This document shows positions 18,504-27,822 of a DNA stretch of 64,000 nt, piece after piece. Source of the DNA: Candidatus Nitronauta litoralis (GTDB taxonomy: Bacteria > Nitrospinota > Nitrospinia > Nitrospinales > Nitrospinaceae). Numbering within the stretch: position 1 is the stretch's first letter; every line of letters begins with the position of its first letter. Location: assembly GCA_015698285.1 (NCBI GenBank), contig CP048685.1, positions 930,001-994,000 on the forward strand, given 5' to 3'. The notes below the pieces were generated by a model, which was given only the letters and a program-made list of their open reading frames with translations, did not search any database and was not told where the DNA came from. The position numbers and the translations under genes are program-made.

Positions 18504-21500
18504 TTAAGAATATCCAGCCTCAGGATGAAAGCAGATGATAGCGCCGGTGGTGCTGGGTGGGTCAAATTCATTAGCATCGGTAAGGGAGATACCCAGATCT
18601 TCCGGCTTCAAAATTTCAAACAACACCTTATTATTGACCAGGTTTTCAATCGCCGGGTAACCGGGGCTATAACGCTGGCCATCTTTCGATTTGGCTCTCC
18701 CGATCCTTTGCTTTTGCAACTGATGACAGTACTCAGCGAGATCCTCGGCCACCCGGTCGCCCAAACCCTGAAGATAAAGAGCGGATTCCGTGTCGCTATC
18801 TTCTTTAAAGCGGCGTACGGCGCCTTCCAGGTTGCTTCCTGCGGTTGTGATTTGGACTCCCACCATATCCATCAATCCCGATTCCCTGGAATGAAAATAC
18901 TGCGCAACAGAAAAGGTGTCCTGCTTGCCTTTCTTGCCGCGACCGAGACAAACCGTCCAGCTAAAACGCCCAAGCACTCGCGAAAGGTCTTTCGGGTCGT
19001 AGACGATCAGTTCGTCACCCTCTGACTGTGCCGGTAAAAGCGCAAAACGGGCCTGGGGACAAATCCACTGGTTCTCGTCCGCTTTTTTTATCCAATCCTC
19101 TTGCAGTTTTTTAAGATCCTCCAGCTCAACCCCCTTGGTTTTCCAGGAAGACTGTTTGCCGAATTTCCAGTTGAGCGAAAACAAACTCTTGGTATCCATC
19201 TCCGGTTTCAGTTTCTCCAGGCGGAATTCAATCTTATGAAAACCGACCCCATCACTGGGGGCCTGATACTTTTTCAGATCCACCTGCCGACGCGGCAGGG
19301 ATTCGAACAGCTTCTTTTTATCCTCAGCCAATCCTTTCGCGCGCTGGTAGTGGCGGACCAGGTCCTCCCGGTTTTTCTCAAGCAGCGAGTCGCGCTGCCC
19401 GGGATTCATCAGGGCGTTCATGGTATTCACACCATCCATCCCGCTTTCACAGTAAAAAACATTGGGACGCAGGCGATCGATGCTGGCCTGACCGAACATG
19501 GCAACGTAACCCGCGTGGCGATCGTTGACCGGAGCGCCCCCAATCAACACAGGAATGTCAAACATCTGCTCTTCGAGCATCCGGGAAACGGTGATCATGT
19601 GGTTGGAGGTCTGCACCAGAAGAGCGCTCATTCCTATCGCGTCGGCCTTTTCCTGCCTCGCCGTTTCGATGAATTGCTCCAGCGGCACCTGTACACCAAG
19701 GTCGATGGTGCGATAACCATAATTGTCGAGCAGGGTTTTGGCGAGGTCTTTGCCAATACTGTGGACATCCTGAAACACCGTGCCAATCACCACCGTTCCT
19801 TTGTAATCGATGACGGATCCCGGTTCCGCACCGCTCAGGTGCCGCATCCAGGCTTCTAAAAAACCCATAACATGTCGCATAACATCGGCGCTCTTTAAAA
19901 GGTGCGGCAGGCTGACTTCGCCTCGACCAAAACGGTCTCCCAGCTCACGCATGGTTTTCATGAGATGGTTGCCGACAAAATCCAGCGGTTCGTGCCGGTC
20001 CAACACCTTTGCCGCTTCCGTTACAATCTTGTCCTTATACTCGTAAGTCCAACCCTCTCTTTCGACCACGCCTTGCTGTTTCTGTTTGAAACCGTCCATG
20101 ATCTTTCTGCAAATTCTGGCTTCAAGATCAAGATCATCGTAGTTCTGTTTCTTCTGAACCTTCCCCGTCTTCTTGCGCAAGGCAATTTCTTCGAGTTCTT
20201 CGAACGCTGCCATGTCACGCTCAAGGATCACCTTACGGGCCAGGGCCACATCGGACTCTGTGAGGCTTTCTACCGGAACATAATGGTTCGGGTTGAGAAT
20301 GGCACAATCCAACCCGCGCTCACGCCCCTCGTGCAAAAACACCGAGGTCAGCACCATCCGCATATACGGTTTCTGAGCAAGGCCGTTGGTCAGGTTTCCA
20401 ACACCAATGGAAGTTTTCAAATCAGGATGGATCGCCTTGATCATCGGGATGCTTTCCAGCGATTCCAGGGCAAAGTTCACGCCTTCCTCTGATTCACTAC
20501 CGATGGGATACGCATTCACATCAATGATCAGTTCGTCGGGTCCTACCTCATAATCATTTTGGGAACGCTCAACAATTTCCTTCGCCAGATCGTATTTTTC
20601 CTGTCGCGTAATGGCAGGGCCCTTGGGTCCGTTGACCAGAGCGATGTATAGCGGGTGATGCTCAGCCGTCTTCGAAAGCACCGCATCGAGTTTGCTGACA
20701 CCCTCTTCATAATCTTCCAGGCTGATGGAATTCAGGATGGGTCGCCCCGGATAGGATTCGAGCCCCTTGACCAGCGCCTCTACTGAAAATGAATCGAGGC
20801 ACATGGCCCCTTTGAAATCGGAGGTGAGATGATAAATCACCTGCGGCAACACTTTTTCAGTTTCTACAATGTTGCTGTCCATACACACATCGATAACTTC
20901 AATGCCAAGATCGTCGACCTGCTCATGTGTCACCGATTCGAGATCTTCAAAAATCATATCGCCTTCACGTTCGACCGCTTCACGCACTTTTTTACTGCCA
21001 CGAACATTGAGGCGCTCGCCTATACGAATGAGGTTTTTGGAGCTGTCGAGGGGAATGGCATTTTGTGGGCCGGAAATCCAGACCCCTGGTTCCGCCTGGC
21101 GCTCAACGGGCGACAACCCTCTCACCATATCCGCCAGGCACCGGATATGTGCCGGACTGGTGCCACAACATCCACCAAGAACTGCAGCCCCATACTTGCT
21201 GGCGAAGGGTTCCATGATTTCCGCCATGGCTTCCGGTTCGAGCTTGTAACAGGTTTTTCCGTCTTCAGAAATGGGCTGACCCGCATTGGGAACGATGGAA
21301 AAAGGGATGCTGCTGTAGCGGCTGAGAATTTCGACAGATTTAAGCATTTCTTCCGGACCGACATTACAGTTAATACCGAAGACCGTCGGTTTCATCGGAG
21401 CAACAGTGGTGTATGCCGCCAGGATGTCGGTGTTGAAGATTTGCATCTTGGAGAAAACATCGACCGTGACCTGCACCTGTATCGGGATAGACCTTCCCGC

Positions 21501-22130
21501 CTCTTTGAATGCCCGTCGCGCCCCCACCAGAGTTGCCTTCGTTTCCAGAATATCCTGCTGCGTTTCGATGAGCAGCAGATCAGCCCCGCCTTCCAGCAAC
21601 CCGGCGACTTGCAATCGATTGTTCTCCACCACTTCGTCCCAAGTGGTGCGGGTGAGATTGGCTTCGGTGCTCGATAACACACAGTTGGAGGGCCCCATCG
21701 ACCCGGCTACAAACAGCGGACGACCGTCATAATCAGGACTCGCCTTGTACTCTTCCACAGCCTGCTGTGCAATCTGACAGGCCTGCGCATTGATATGCCG
21801 AGTGATCTCGGCAAGCTCTCCTTTTCTAAGGTCAAGGCCATCAGGAATCGATTGGAGATCGGCTGGGTCAAAATGAGCCCAGTCAAATTCCCTCAACCTC
21901 AGGGGGGAGGCCCCAAACGTATTGGTCTCTAAAATGTTGGCACCAGCATCAAGATAGGCTCGGTGGATGCCTTTGAGGTCATCCGGACGTGCGAAGGTGA
22001 GCAGGTCAGTCAACATCCTGAACAGGGACCCGCCAAAGGTAGCATCGGTCACTTCCAGGTTTTGCACCATGGTGCCCATGGCACCATCCAGAATTAAAAT
22101 TCGTTCTTTTAGGGCTTGTTCAAAATTCAT
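18504..22130 (-). CDS. metH: Cobalamin-dependent methionine synthase MetH
   Basis: MetH transfers methyl from methyltetrahydrofolate through cobalamin to homocysteine. The 1208 residues contain all modules. The homocysteine domain starts at ILDGAMGTM and has zinc Cys ligands in INCNVGP (about 253) and GGCCGT (about 321). The pterin domain begins near 370 with RIGERLNVRGSKK. The cap domain is near 670-740. The B12 domain has the lower-ligand motif DVHSIGKDLAK near 787. The AdoMet reactivation domain is from about 990, with RYSPGYP near the end. Length matches E. coli (1227). No cobalamin or SAM/SAH riboswitch was recognised in the 164-base upstream gap. Confidence 0.97.
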   Translation of the reverse strand: MNFEQALKERILILDGAMGTMVQNLEVTDATFGGSLFRMLTDLLTFARPDDLKGIHRAYLDAGANILETNTFGASPLRLREFDWAHFDPADLQSIPDGLDLRKGELAEITRHINAQACQIAQQAVEEYKASPDYDGRPLFVAGSMGPSNCVLSSTEANLTRTTWDEVVENNRLQVAGLLEGGADLLLIETQQDILETKATLVGARRAFKEAGRSIPIQVQVTVDVFSKMQIFNTDILAAYTTVAPMKPTVFGINCNVGPEEMLKSVEILSRYSSIPFSIVPNAGQPISEDGKTCYKLEPEAMAEIMEPFASKYGAAVLGGCCGTSPAHIRCLADMVRGLSPVERQAEPGVWISGPQNAIPLDSSKNLIRIGERLNVRGSKKVREAVEREGDMIFEDLESVTHEQVDDLGIEVIDVCMDSNIVETEKVLPQVIYHLTSDFKGAMCLDSFSVEALVKGLESYPGRPILNSISLEDYEEGVSKLDAVLSKTAEHHPLYIALVNGPKGPAITRQEKYDLAKEIVERSQNDYEVGPDELIIDVNAYPIGSESEEGVNFALESLESIPMIKAIHPDLKTSIGVGNLTNGLAQKPYMRMVLTSVFLHEGRERGLDCAILNPNHYVPVESLTESDVALARKVILERDMAAFEELEEIALRKKTGKVQKKQNYDDLDLEARICRKIMDGFKQKQQGVVEREGWTYEYKDKIVTEAAKVLDRHEPLDFVGNHLMKTMRELGDRFGRGEVSLPHLLKSADVMRHVMGFLEAWMRHLSGAEPGSVIDYKGTVVIGTVFQDVHSIGKDLAKTLLDNYGYRTIDLGVQVPLEQFIETARQEKADAIGMSALLVQTSNHMITVSRMLEEQMFDIPVLIGGAPVNDRHAGYVAMFGQASIDRLRPNVFYCESGMDGVNTMNALMNPGQRDSLLEKNREDLVRHYQRAKGLAEDKKKLFESLPRRQVDLKKYQAPSDGVGFHKIEFRLEKLKPEMDTKSLFSLNWKFGKQSSWKTKGVELEDLKKLQEDWIKKADENQWICPQARFALLPAQSEGDELIVYDPKDLSRVLGRFSWTVCLGRGKKGKQDTFSVAQYFHSRESGLMDMVGVQITTAGSNLEGAVRRFKEDSDTESALYLQGLGDRVAEDLAEYCHQLQKQRIGRAKSKDGQRYSPGYPAIENLVNNKVLFEILKPEDLGISLTDANEFDPPSTTGAIICFHPEAGYS

Positions 22131-22294
22131 TTACAGCCAGTCTCAATTTGTTTAGTGGATTTTCCCGAAAAAAACGGGAATGGAAAAAAGTTCATGTTCT
22201 TCGAGGGTGCCTTTTGGCATTGGGGAAAACACGAGGATGCATTATAAGGGAATCAGACGGCGAATTCATCCCGCTTGAAAAATAAGAGATCAGT

Positions 22295-24121
22295 TTACAG
22301 CAAGTCTTCCGGGATAGGATTTGACATGAACTTTTGTTTTTCCGGAAGCTTCACCTTAAAAACAGCTCCTTTCCCAGGCTGGCTGGTGGCTGAAATACTG
22401 CCGCCATGGGCGTTTACAATTTTACGACAAAGCGCAAGACCGATTCCAGAGCCGGTATACCCATCCAGCACGGTATGGAGCCGTTCAAATGGTTTGAAAA
22501 TTTTATCAAGGTATTTTTCATCAAACCCGATTCCCTGGTCCCGGATTTCGATTTCAACCTCCCCTTTTTCCTGTTGTTTACAGGAAATGGAGATTTGTGG
22601 CTGGGAATGCTTCTTGTGAAACTTAAGAGCGTTGCTCACCAGGTTTTGAAACAACTGGTACAACTGTGCACGATTTCCCTCAATTGAAGGCAGCGGCTTT
22701 TTTTCAACAACTGCTTCAGTTTCTTCGATAGTGAATTCCAGATCCACTAACACTTCCCCAAGGATCTGGTTTAAATCAACCGGGGCAAAAGTCCTCACAT
22801 CCCGGCTTACACGGGACAATCCAATCAGGTCACGAACCAGATTTCTTAGACGGCCGGCAGCGTCGACCATCCGGTTCAGATAATTTATGCCACGTTCATC
22901 CAAAACAGAGCTATAACCGGCAGATAGCTTTTCGCCAAAGGAGATAATTTTTCGGAGGGGTTCCTGAATATCGTGTGACGCGATCGAAGCAAATTCATCA
23001 AGATCCTTATTGCTACGCGCCAGTTCCCTGGCATACTTCTGAAGTTGACGCATGGTTTGACGACGTTCGACATCATCAATCCGGACCCAGACAAAGTGCG
23101 TGATCTTACCTTTGTAATTCCGAATAGGGTGAATGGTTACCAATTCGGGGTACAAAGTTCCTGTCTTGGTTCGATTGATAAACTCCCCGCGCCATATTTC
23201 TCCAGACTTAAGCGTCTTCCATAATCTAGTGTAAAACTCTTTCGGGTGCTCCCCTGATTTTAATATCCCTGTCGATTTGCCAATTATTTCATCCCGTGAA
23301 TATCCTGTGTTGTCACAAAAGCTTGGATTGACATATTCGATACGGCCTTGATTATCAGAAATCATAACCGCAGTATGGCTCTGTTCAATGGCTGTATACA
23401 TGAGCGCAAGCTGTTCCTGCGATTTCCGGCTATCAGTAATATCTTCTGAAAACAGGATGACACCTATCACCTCCCCATTCTTTTCCCGGAATGGAACCTT
23501 GTCCGTCCTCAACCATCGCAAACCTTTTTTCGTTTTCCATTCCCCTACCAACCCGAATTTTGGTTTTCCAGTCCGAATAACCTCAAGATCGCTCAGGTGG
23601 CAATCATCGGCCTCACCAGGAAAAAACTCTGCCATGCTATGGCCTTCAATGTCTTTTGCGGAAATACCCATTAAGTCTGCACCAAACTGATTGACCTTTA
23701 AAATCCGGTTTTGAGGATCCTTGTACCAGATCATTGCTGGAACTGAATTAAAAATGGTGCCGAGACGGAATTGAGACTCGAGAAGCTGATCTTCTTTTGT
23801 TTGCTGAATAAAACATAAAAAACCAGTCACCCAGATGGCGAATAAAGACAGGCACCGGTTGGACATTACTTTCCAGGCCTCACCCCCATCAGGCGAAATC
23901 CACCAACCCAGTAGAGTGAGAATTGTGCAAAAAACCGCCAATTGAATAATGACGGATCGATTACGAGCCCAGAACCCAATCAAAATGACTGCAACATACG
24001 ACACACCTACTGCCACTCCAAGCTCCACACTGAAATCAATATAAAAAATCAGCATGGCAATTAAAATGGCCACAAAATAAATCAGGTATTCGGACTTCGT
24101 CTTTGAGCTGGAAATTTCCAA
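22295..24121 (-). CDS. Membrane PAS-domain sensor histidine kinase
   Basis: The 608-residue protein has about four N-terminal membrane helices (residues 11-105), two PAS/PAC domains (about 120-235 and 245-360), a HisKA dimerisation domain with the phospho-acceptor His near 384 (SIASHDIQEPLRK), and a HATPase with N box (NLVSNALKFHKK), G1 (DQGIGFD) and G2 (GSGIGLALCRK) motifs. SHDIQEPLR is typical of the phytochrome-like HWE-adjacent group. No response regulator is adjacent, so it is an orphan kinase and its signal is unknown. The first codon is TTG without a clear ribosome site, so the start is uncertain. Confidence 0.88.
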   Translation of the reverse strand: MEISSSKTKSEYLIYFVAILIAMLIFYIDFSVELGVAVGVSYVAVILIGFWARNRSVIIQLAVFCTILTLLGWWISPDGGEAWKVMSNRCLSLFAIWVTGFLCFIQQTKEDQLLESQFRLGTIFNSVPAMIWYKDPQNRILKVNQFGADLMGISAKDIEGHSMAEFFPGEADDCHLSDLEVIRTGKPKFGLVGEWKTKKGLRWLRTDKVPFREKNGEVIGVILFSEDITDSRKSQEQLALMYTAIEQSHTAVMISDNQGRIEYVNPSFCDNTGYSRDEIIGKSTGILKSGEHPKEFYTRLWKTLKSGEIWRGEFINRTKTGTLYPELVTIHPIRNYKGKITHFVWVRIDDVERRQTMRQLQKYARELARSNKDLDEFASIASHDIQEPLRKIISFGEKLSAGYSSVLDERGINYLNRMVDAAGRLRNLVRDLIGLSRVSRDVRTFAPVDLNQILGEVLVDLEFTIEETEAVVEKKPLPSIEGNRAQLYQLFQNLVSNALKFHKKHSQPQISISCKQQEKGEVEIEIRDQGIGFDEKYLDKIFKPFERLHTVLDGYTGSGIGLALCRKIVNAHGGSISATSQPGKGAVFKVKLPEKQKFMSNPIPEDLL

Positions 24122-24557
24122 AACGACGGCTGTTGAAAGAAATGAATAATCGGGTGAAAGGTATAATCTTCTAAATCACTATTTAACTTTTTTGATCAAT
24201 TTGTTTGTTTTAAGCGCTTCAACGCAAGATACCATCAATAGGGTTAAAAAATTCGGGTTTCCGCTGGGTTTCATAATTAAAATAGGACCACTAAATTTGA
24301 GAAGCAATTATAAATTTCAGAATTAATTCCGGTGTTTTTTGAAGCTGAAAACCCTCCCAAGGCCAACCATACCTAGCCCCTTGTTTCACAAAGGGATCCA
24401 TGCCCATCGCTGCCAGGAACCATCCCTTTAAGTATTTGAAATTTATTGATTTAGATGTATTATAGAGGACTTACGGGTAACCGTTAACTCAAAAAAAATG
24501 GGCTGCCTTATTGCCCAAAAAAATGAAATTTTATTGCCAAGGTCCAGGACACCTTAT
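24122..24557. other. Intergenic region between divergent kinase and pilB genes
   Basis: This spacer of about 436 bases must hold promoters for both divergent transcripts. The pilB side has a convincing sigma-70 box at 24436-24463. An in-frame ATG at 24498 exists but has no ribosome site. No other gene or RNA is evident. Confidence 0.6.
24436..24463 (+). promoter_or_regulatory. Candidate sigma-70 promoter of the pilus cluster
   Basis: TTGAAA (five of six consensus bases), a 16-base spacer and TATTAT (five of six) make a good housekeeping promoter. Its predicted start is near 24470, about 88 bases before the pilB start codon. Confidence 0.55.
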
Positions 24558-26270
24558 ATGGCCATTCGGGAAAAATTAAAACTGGGTGACGTTCTCATCA
24601 AAGCGGGAGCCATCACTGAAAAGCAATTGATGGAAGCGCTTTCAGAGCAAAAGAAAACCGGGATCCAACTGGGAAAAATTCTGCTCCAGAAACGTTACCT
24701 GACCGAAGATGAATTGTTGGAAAGTTTGTCAAAACAGCTGGGAGTCCCCATTGTCGACCTGCAAGACGTGAATGCAGGACAGGATGCGTTGAGCAAAGTA
24801 AAAGAGAATGTTGCCCGTCGACATAAGGTGTTACCGATTGCAATTAAAAATGGACGGTTGCAACTTGCCATGGCCAACCCACTGAACTTGTTTGCGATTG
24901 ACCAAGTCACCATCCAGGCCGGTATGGAAGTCGACGTGATGATCACGTCGGAGGCGGATATTGATAAAGGCATCCAGGAATATTACGGGGTCGCGGCCTC
25001 CATTCAAGCCGCCGTGAAAAGTCTGGGACTAGCCGACATGAGACGGGAACAGGCAAAGGCCGCCGTTAAAGCGGGTCCCACCACTTTACCCGGGCAGGAT
25101 GCCGAAGCCCCGGTCGCGCGCCTGGTTGAAGTGATCATTCGACAGGCTCTGGACGATAATGCGAGTGATATCCATATTGAACCCGGTGAGAATGCTTTGC
25201 GCATCCGATATCGCATTGACGGTGTTCTCTTTGAAGCGACCAATCCGCCAAAAAGTGTTGAGTCCGCCTTGATCTCACGCGTGAAGGTCATGGCCAATAT
25301 GGATATTGCCGAAACCCGGGCCCCGCAGGACGGTGGTTTTTCAATGAAGGTCGGCGGCAAGGAAATCGAGATGAGAGTCTCCGCCTGCCCGACTATCTGG
25401 GGTGAAAATGTAGTCCTGCGTATACTCGATCGCAGTAAACTTTTACTTCAGCTGGATGATCTTGGGTTGGTGAACCGGGGTCGCGAAAAATTCCAGGCTA
25501 TGCTGAAAAACCCATTCGGGGTCATCCTGGTCACAGGACCAACCGGTAGCGGCAAAACCACAACACTTTACGCAGCGTTGACCCAACTCAATAAACCAAA
25601 CGTTAACATCAAAACCATTGAAGACCCGGTGGAATACCGTCTCGATGGTATTCGTCAGACTCAGGTCAACCCCAAGGCCAATATCACCTTTGCTACAGGA
25701 CTACGGTCCCTGATGCGCCAGGATCCGGACATCATGATGGTCGGTGAAATCCGGGATCAGGAAACTTCCGAAATTGCAATTCAGGCCGCACTAACGGGTC
25801 ATCTTGTGTTCAGTACCCTGCACACCAATGATGCCCCGGGAGCCTTGTCGCGCCTTGGGGATCTTGGGATCGAACCTTTTCTCCTGGCTTCTTCCCTCAC
25901 CGGTGTACTGGCGCAAAGGCTGGTCCGGAAAATTTGCAAACATTGCAAGGAAAGTTATGAAGTCAGCCCGGAAGACCTGCCTCGCCTGAATTTGGATGCA
26001 CCTCCTGAGAAACCATTGATTCTTTATAGAGGACAAGGCTGTCGGGCTTGTCGAAAAAGTGGATACAGTGGCCGTATTGGAATTTTTGAAGTTCTGCAGG
26101 TAACGGATGCAATGCGGGAATTGATTCTGGAAAAAGCACCGCCAATGAAAATAAGGGAAAAGGCAATTGAGACACAACAGATGGAAACCCTGAGAGATGA
26201 CGGATTGAGCAAAGTCCTTTCCGGAATCACCACACTGGAAGAACTCGACCGGGTAACCTTTATTGATTGA
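24558..26270 (+). CDS. pilB: Type IV pilus assembly / type II secretion ATPase PilB/GspE
   Basis: PilB is a hexameric cytoplasmic ATPase that drives pilus extension. The start at 24558 has AGGA 9 bases upstream and gives 570 residues. An upstream ATG at 24498 has no such signal. The order is an N-terminal MshEN/GSPII_E_N domain (GDVLIKAGAIT onward), Walker A GPTGSGKTT near residue 329, the Asp box, the Walker B region DPDIMMVGEIRD, the His box STLHTNDAPGALSRL, and a tetracysteine zinc site (CKHC near 460, CRAC near 497). These mark PilB/GspE and not the retraction ATPase PilT. It opens the pilus cluster. Confidence 0.94.
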   Translation: MAIREKLKLGDVLIKAGAITEKQLMEALSEQKKTGIQLGKILLQKRYLTEDELLESLSKQLGVPIVDLQDVNAGQDALSKVKENVARRHKVLPIAIKNGRLQLAMANPLNLFAIDQVTIQAGMEVDVMITSEADIDKGIQEYYGVAASIQAAVKSLGLADMRREQAKAAVKAGPTTLPGQDAEAPVARLVEVIIRQALDDNASDIHIEPGENALRIRYRIDGVLFEATNPPKSVESALISRVKVMANMDIAETRAPQDGGFSMKVGGKEIEMRVSACPTIWGENVVLRILDRSKLLLQLDDLGLVNRGREKFQAMLKNPFGVILVTGPTGSGKTTTLYAALTQLNKPNVNIKTIEDPVEYRLDGIRQTQVNPKANITFATGLRSLMRQDPDIMMVGEIRDQETSEIAIQAALTGHLVFSTLHTNDAPGALSRLGDLGIEPFLLASSLTGVLAQRLVRKICKHCKESYEVSPEDLPRLNLDAPPEKPLILYRGQGCRACRKSGYSGRIGIFEVLQVTDAMRELILEKAPPMKIREKAIETQQMETLRDDGLSKVLSGITTLEELDRVTFID

Positions 26271-26315
26271 TCCCGGAAAAGGAAGCAACTTCCTTCGTAC
26301 GACTGGCACACCAAA

Positions 26316-27806
26316 ATGAAAAGCAAGCCAGAAACATACCGGAGTTGGATACGATTTCTCTTCACCAAGCGTCTTACCCCAAGTTTGCTGGTGATCCTGC
26401 CCGTGGTGTTTGGCCTCACTGCATTCGCCTCGGGATTTATAGCCCTCATTATCGTTGAACATTTTCTTGGAGGCAATGTTCCGACAAAAGCGGGGGTCGA
26501 CGAGGCCATGGGCTGGATACGAATTGAAGTTCTGGCTTTTTCTGTATTGGGTGTGGCCGCAGGAATTGGAGTCGCATACGCAATTTTAAAACCGTTAAAA
26601 CGAATGATTAGAGAAACAAGGGAAGCAGCAAAAGGCGATTGGGAAAACCCTTCCGGGGATATCCCTGGTCTGGAAGACCTGGGGGACGTTGGGAATGAGT
26701 TTCGAATGGCACTTTCTTCATTGAGGCAAAATCTGGTCGACAGTATGGCCTGGGGCTGGGTGTTGATGGCAAAATCAGGACGCATTGCTTCACTTAATCC
26801 TGGTGCGGAATTAATCCTGGGTTTGAAAGCCAATGAATTCATTGGCAAACCTTTTGAAGCTCTTTCCAAGTCTGTGCAAATGGAGGAGGATTTAATCCCT
26901 CTGGTTTCCCGCACCCTTAAAGGTCAACCGGTTTCTGTAGGCCGGAAACTGAACATTGTCACTTCTGATGGTCGGCCGGTAACGCTTTCATTCACCACCA
27001 CCCTGCTCAAAGACCTCAACGAAGAAACCCTTGGGGTGGCGATCACTTTCAAGGACCTGACCCGCTCTCAGGAAATCTCCGATCAAATGCAACGGACGGA
27101 TAAGCTGGCGGCAATGGGAACCCTCGCGGCCTGCATGGCGCATGAAGTTCGAAATCCACTCGGGGCCATCAAGGGTCTGGCTCAATTGCTCGACGAGGCT
27201 TTTCCAGATGGTGCATCGGAGCGTACCTACACACAAACCATGATTAAAGAGATCGACCGGTTAAATGGAGTGGTGACGCATCTTCTGGATTTTGCCCAAA
27301 CTGATTCAGCTCAGACCGGCCCCTGCTCAATCCGGGATTTGGTAGCCCAGGCGGTGACCCTTGCCAACTTAAATTCAAAAAACAAATCGGTGACCCTGCA
27401 GCAAAATATTGGGAACGAGTTGCCAGCAATCCAGTGTGAAAAACGGCAACTGGTGCAAGTCCTCCTCAACCTGCTGCAAAACGCTGCGCAGGCTGTTGAT
27501 GAATCCGGCAGAATAGTGGTCAGTGCAGAAAATATTTCGGAAGAAGATTCTCATCATGTTCTGTTGCGCGTGTCCAATAGTGGACCTCCTCTTGAGCCCG
27601 AAATCAAATCACGTATTTTTGACCCGTTCTTCACCACAAAAAAAGACGGAACCGGGTTGGGTCTGGCCATTACCAATCAAATAGTAAATGCCCATAAGGG
27701 CCGACTGTATTTGGAAAGCAACAATGGAATGAACTCATTTTGTGTGGAACTTCCGGTGACCTCCAATGTGTCTGTATCGGATGTCTCCCTGACTCCATCC
27801 ACCTGA
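26316..27806 (+). CDS. PilS/NtrB-like sensor histidine kinase
   Basis: The 496-residue protein has two membrane helices (about 25-55 and 70-92) enclosing a short periplasmic loop, a HAMP-like linker, a PAS domain (about 140-255), HisKA with the phospho-acceptor in MAHEVRNPLGAIKG near residue 275, and HATPase with NLLQNAAQAV, DPFFTTKKDGTGLGLAI. The HEVRNPL box is typical of NtrB-class kinases that partner sigma-54 activators, and the next gene is such an activator, 16 bases on. With pilB before it and pilC after it, a PilS-like role is likely. Unlike Pseudomonas PilS it has two rather than six membrane helices. Confidence 0.9.
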   Translation: MKSKPETYRSWIRFLFTKRLTPSLLVILPVVFGLTAFASGFIALIIVEHFLGGNVPTKAGVDEAMGWIRIEVLAFSVLGVAAGIGVAYAILKPLKRMIRETREAAKGDWENPSGDIPGLEDLGDVGNEFRMALSSLRQNLVDSMAWGWVLMAKSGRIASLNPGAELILGLKANEFIGKPFEALSKSVQMEEDLIPLVSRTLKGQPVSVGRKLNIVTSDGRPVTLSFTTTLLKDLNEETLGVAITFKDLTRSQEISDQMQRTDKLAAMGTLAACMAHEVRNPLGAIKGLAQLLDEAFPDGASERTYTQTMIKEIDRLNGVVTHLLDFAQTDSAQTGPCSIRDLVAQAVTLANLNSKNKSVTLQQNIGNELPAIQCEKRQLVQVLLNLLQNAAQAVDESGRIVVSAENISEEDSHHVLLRVSNSGPPLEPEIKSRIFDPFFTTKKDGTGLGLAITNQIVNAHKGRLYLESNNGMNSFCVELPVTSNVSVSDVSLTPST

Positions 27807-27822
27807 CGAAACGTGACCGGCA

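Noticed and set aside
18525-21677. Several long plus-strand frames opposite metH
   Set aside because: All lie inside metH, which has full domain coverage. Their translations have no family features.
22131-22294. Riboswitch upstream of metH
   Set aside because: I compared the gap with cobalamin and SAH/SAM riboswitch core motifs and saw no match. Only a short T7-loop hairpin (22162-22180) was found.
24498-24557. Upstream ATG of pilB
   Set aside because: It has no ribosome site and adds 20 residues before the conserved N-terminus.
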